The notes under the pieces: generated by a model
The model's database searches: none
Told to the model about the DNA's origin: nothing
Seen by the model: the letters and a program-made list of their open reading frames with translations, nothing else
Translations under genes and position numbers: made by a program
In this document: positions 61,855 through 64,000 of the stretch, piece by piece
How the letters are laid out: each line of letters begins with the position of its first letter
Numbering within the stretch: the stretch's first letter is position 1
Source: Clostridium sulfidigenes
GTDB taxonomy: Bacteria > Bacillota > Clostridia > Clostridiales > Clostridiaceae
Length of the DNA: 64,000 nt
Reading direction: 5' to 3'
Assembly (NCBI RefSeq): GCF_000732635.1
Contig: NZ_JPMD01000001.1
Span: 124,001-188,000 of the forward strand

Positions 61855-62253
61855 AATATGTATATTAAGTAAAGCTTATAATTAATGTTTATGAGACTTT
61901 TGTAAAATAGACTAATCTAAATAAACCTTAAGCACGTACTAATATTATTCGCTAACAATAATATTAAAGCACATGCTATATATCCCATATAAGATTAGCA
62001 ATATATTTTACGAAAACATAGCAGAACAGTAATTATAGGCTTTTTCATGTAAAATTTTAATATTTACTATATTTTAAATAAAGAACTTTGCGGTTCATTA
62101 AAGGGATAGAATTTTATTCAAGTAATTAGAAAAATAATAAAAAAATACTGCAAAAATAAGAACGTTTGTTTTGGAATTTCAAGAAAAAACTTTACTCCTT
62201 TGGAATAAAGTTATACAATAACAAATGTAACTCAACTTTTAAGGAGGGATAAT
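61855..62253. promoter_or_regulatory. intergenic region with the topoisomerase promoter
   Basis: TTTACT (62191-62196), 17 bases and TACAAT (62214-62219) form a probable promoter with a 28-nt leader. GAACGTTTGTTT at 62160-62171 resembles the clostridial/Bacillus LexA box GAAC-N4-GTTC with one mismatch. Nothing else is recognisable in the remainder. Confidence 0.5.
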
Positions 62254-64000
62254 ATGGCGCAAAAGGAGAATAATAGAGGTACTTATGAAGTTACAGATCT
62301 CACATCTCTTGAAAAATTAGAGCCAGTAAGGGTTAGGCCTGGAATGTACATTGGCTCAACGGGTACTAAGGGTCTGCACCATTGTATATGGGAAATACTA
62401 GATAACTCTATTGATGAAGTTGCCAATGGATTTGGAGACAGGATAATAGTTACTTTAAATAAGGATAAAACTGTTACTATAGAAGATAATGGAAGAGGAA
62501 TACCTACAGGAATACATCCTGTTAAAAATAAATCTGGGGTGGAGATGGTTTATACAGAACTTCACACAGGAGGTAAATTCAATAATAATAACTATAAGAC
62601 CTCAGGAGGACTTCATGGAGTTGGAGCTGCTGTTGTAAATGCTCTATCTAAGTGGTTAGAGGTAGAAGTTAAACAAAAAGGAAATATTTATCTGCAAAAA
62701 TTTCACTATGGATACGACAAAGAACTTAAAAGGGACATGCCGGGAACCCCAGCTACACCTTTGAAGATTGTAGGAAAGTCTAATGAAACTGGTACAAAAG
62801 TAACTTTTTTAGCAGATGGTGAAGTTTTCGGAAATGTAGATTATAAGTTTGAAATAATTGATGAAAGATTAAAGGAGCTATCCTTTCAAAATAAAGGGAT
62901 TACCTTAATTCTAAGAGATGCAAGGAAAGATGATGTTGTAGAAAAAGTATATCATTCAGAGAGAGGCCTTTTAGACTTTATAGATTATTTAAATGAAAGT
63001 AAAACCGTCCTTCACAAAGAGCCAATAATTTTCCAAGGAGAAAGAGAAATTAATGGACTTATGGTATCAGGAGAAATATGCATACAGTTTACAGATTCTA
63101 CGGCAGAGCATATTGCTAGCTATGTAAATAATATTCCCACAAAGGAAGCTGGTACTCATGAAACAGGATTTAAGACTGGTATGACTAGAGCCTTTAAAGA
63201 AGGTAGTAAGAAGTTAAATCTTTTAAAGGAAAAGGATAAGGACTTTGAAGGGGACGATATTAGAGAAGGTATGACTGCCATTGTAAAGGTAAGAATTACA
63301 AATCCAGTCTTTGAGGGTCAAACTAAAACGAAGCTAGGAAATGTTGAGGCCTATTCTGCAATGAATGACCTTGCCTATACTAAGCTAGGTGAATGGATAG
63401 AGGATAATAAAGAACTAGCTACTGTAATTATTAATAATGCCATTTCAGCTGCGGCTAGAAGAGAGAAAATTAAGAAAATAAATGAAGCAGAGAAGAAAAA
63501 GATAGGAAATGGTACTGCACCACTGGCAGGAAAAATAGCTGTCTGTACTTTGAAAGACAGAGAATTTACTGAGTTTATAGTGGTGGAGGGAGATTCTGCG
63601 GGAGGTTCTGCAAAACAAGCAAGGGATAGACGATTCCAAACCATAATGCCTTCTAAGGGTAAGATTATGAATACGGAAAAACAAAAATTAGAAAATGTTC
63701 TTGCAAGTGAAGAACTTAGAATCTTTAATACTGCCATAGGAACTGGAGTTTTAGAAAACTTTAAACCAGAGGAATTAAAGTATGGAAAGATAATTATACT
63801 AAGTGATGCCGATGTGGATGGATATCATATCAGAACCCTTTGGATGACTTATGTTTATAGATATATGAGACAACTTATTCAAAATGGAAATTTATTTATT
63901 GCATTACCACCTCTTTATAAGGTTTATAAAATCACTAAAAATGGTGAGGTTAGTAAGTACGTTTATAATGATGAAGAGCTAGATAAGGCTAAGAAGGAAA
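62254..64000 (+). CDS. type II DNA topoisomerase subunit B (ParE/GyrB), truncated by the window end
   Basis: ATPase subunit of a gyrase/topoisomerase IV. GGAGGG lies seven bases before ATG 62254, and the frame stays open to the window end (582 codons visible). The GHKL ATPase motifs are LEKLEPVRVRPGMYIGST, EILDNSIDEVANG (Mg2+ Glu/Asn), EDNGRGIP, and TSGGLHGVGAAVVNALS. The transducer Lys lies in QTKTKLGN. The TOPRIM motifs are VEGDSAGGSAKQARDRRFQ and LSDADVDGYHIRTL. IMPSKGKIMNTEK differs from the LPLRGKILNVE of typical GyrB, and no recF is next to it, so a ParE-like or second B subunit is favoured. The A subunit probably follows outside the window. Confidence 0.9.
   Translation, partial: MAQKENNRGTYEVTDLTSLEKLEPVRVRPGMYIGSTGTKGLHHCIWEILDNSIDEVANGFGDRIIVTLNKDKTVTIEDNGRGIPTGIHPVKNKSGVEMVYTELHTGGKFNNNNYKTSGGLHGVGAAVVNALSKWLEVEVKQKGNIYLQKFHYGYDKELKRDMPGTPATPLKIVGKSNETGTKVTFLADGEVFGNVDYKFEIIDERLKELSFQNKGITLILRDARKDDVVEKVYHSERGLLDFIDYLNESKTVLHKEPIIFQGEREINGLMVSGEICIQFTDSTAEHIASYVNNIPTKEAGTHETGFKTGMTRAFKEGSKKLNLLKEKDKDFEGDDIREGMTAIVKVRITNPVFEGQTKTKLGNVEAYSAMNDLAYTKLGEWIEDNKELATVIINNAISAAARREKIKKINEAEKKKIGNGTAPLAGKIAVCTLKDREFTEFIVVEGDSAGGSAKQARDRRFQTIMPSKGKIMNTEKQKLENVLASEELRIFNTAIGTGVLENFKPEELKYGKIIILSDADVDGYHIRTLWMTYVYRYMRQLIQNGNLFIALPPLYKVYKITKNGEVSKYVYNDEELDKAKKE

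Overview
The window looks like a chromosomal segment of a low-GC, strictly anaerobic Firmicute of the Clostridium type. The evidence is very AT-rich DNA, strong GGAGG ribosome sites, frequent GTG/TTG starts, a flavodiiron protein, a cysteine desulfidase, a tRNA selenouridine synthase and an M4 protease carrying CWB2 cell-wall repeats. The species cannot be named from the sequence alone. No tRNA, rRNA or CRISPR array was seen.

Layout. 0.5-8.0 kb: start of a surface-polysaccharide region (initiating sugar transferase, sugar aminotransferase, UDP-sugar dehydrogenase, ManC, an LCP ligase on the minus strand, CpsB phosphatase). 8.05-14.6 kb: a degraded accessory stretch with a probable structured RNA, a degenerate GGDEF protein, a multiply frameshifted pseudogene, ssb, a duplicated gene-end remnant, a 5'-truncated SPFH gene and a TM2 gene with an internal stop. 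14.6-31.8 kb: exopolysaccharide operon (CapF, CapG and CapE for UDP-L-FucNAc, Wzz-like/BY-kinase pair, second initiating transferase, glycosyltransferases, Wzy, Wzx, a deacetylase, an asparagine-synthase-like enzyme, a 45-aa microprotein and two FemAB/GNAT paralogues). 32-41.5 kb: teichoic-acid-like genes (TagD, TagG/TagH, three CDP-glycerol transferases, plus a nucleotidyltransferase and a glycerol-1-phosphate dehydrogenase). 41.4-42.3 kb: a RAYT transposase flanked by REP palindromes. 42.3-64 kb: CBS protein, secreted CWB2 protease, chemoreceptor, SGNH pseudo-hydrolase, sigma factor, flavodiiron protein, two glycosyltransferases, rhomboid-like protein, radical SAM, cysteine desulfidase, MATE pump behind an attenuator, lysophospholipase-like hydrolase, mnmH and the start of a type II topoisomerase B subunit.

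How it works together. CapE/F/G should make UDP-L-FucNAc. The dehydrogenase and the asparagine-synthase-like protein could make and amidate a uronic acid. Sugar transferases start repeat units on the lipid carrier, Wzx/Wzy flip and polymerise, and the Wzz-like/BY-kinase/CpsB set controls length. TagG/TagH export a glycerophosphate polymer, and an LCP ligase is present to anchor such polymers to the wall. The CWB2 protease next door carries domains that bind such polymers in relatives.

The most distinctive features are (i) a family of GGGGTC-W-GACCCC palindromes at eight loci between 8.4 and 42.3 kb, many with a GTAA tetranucleotide one base from the hairpin, together with a RAYT gene: a complete clostridial REPtron; (ii) a structured RNA-like element in three copies whose variable hairpin changes sequence but keeps pairing; (iii) genes that could activate both glycerol-1-phosphate and glycerol-3-phosphate; and (iv) a pseudo-SGNH hydrolase that appears to start at AUA.
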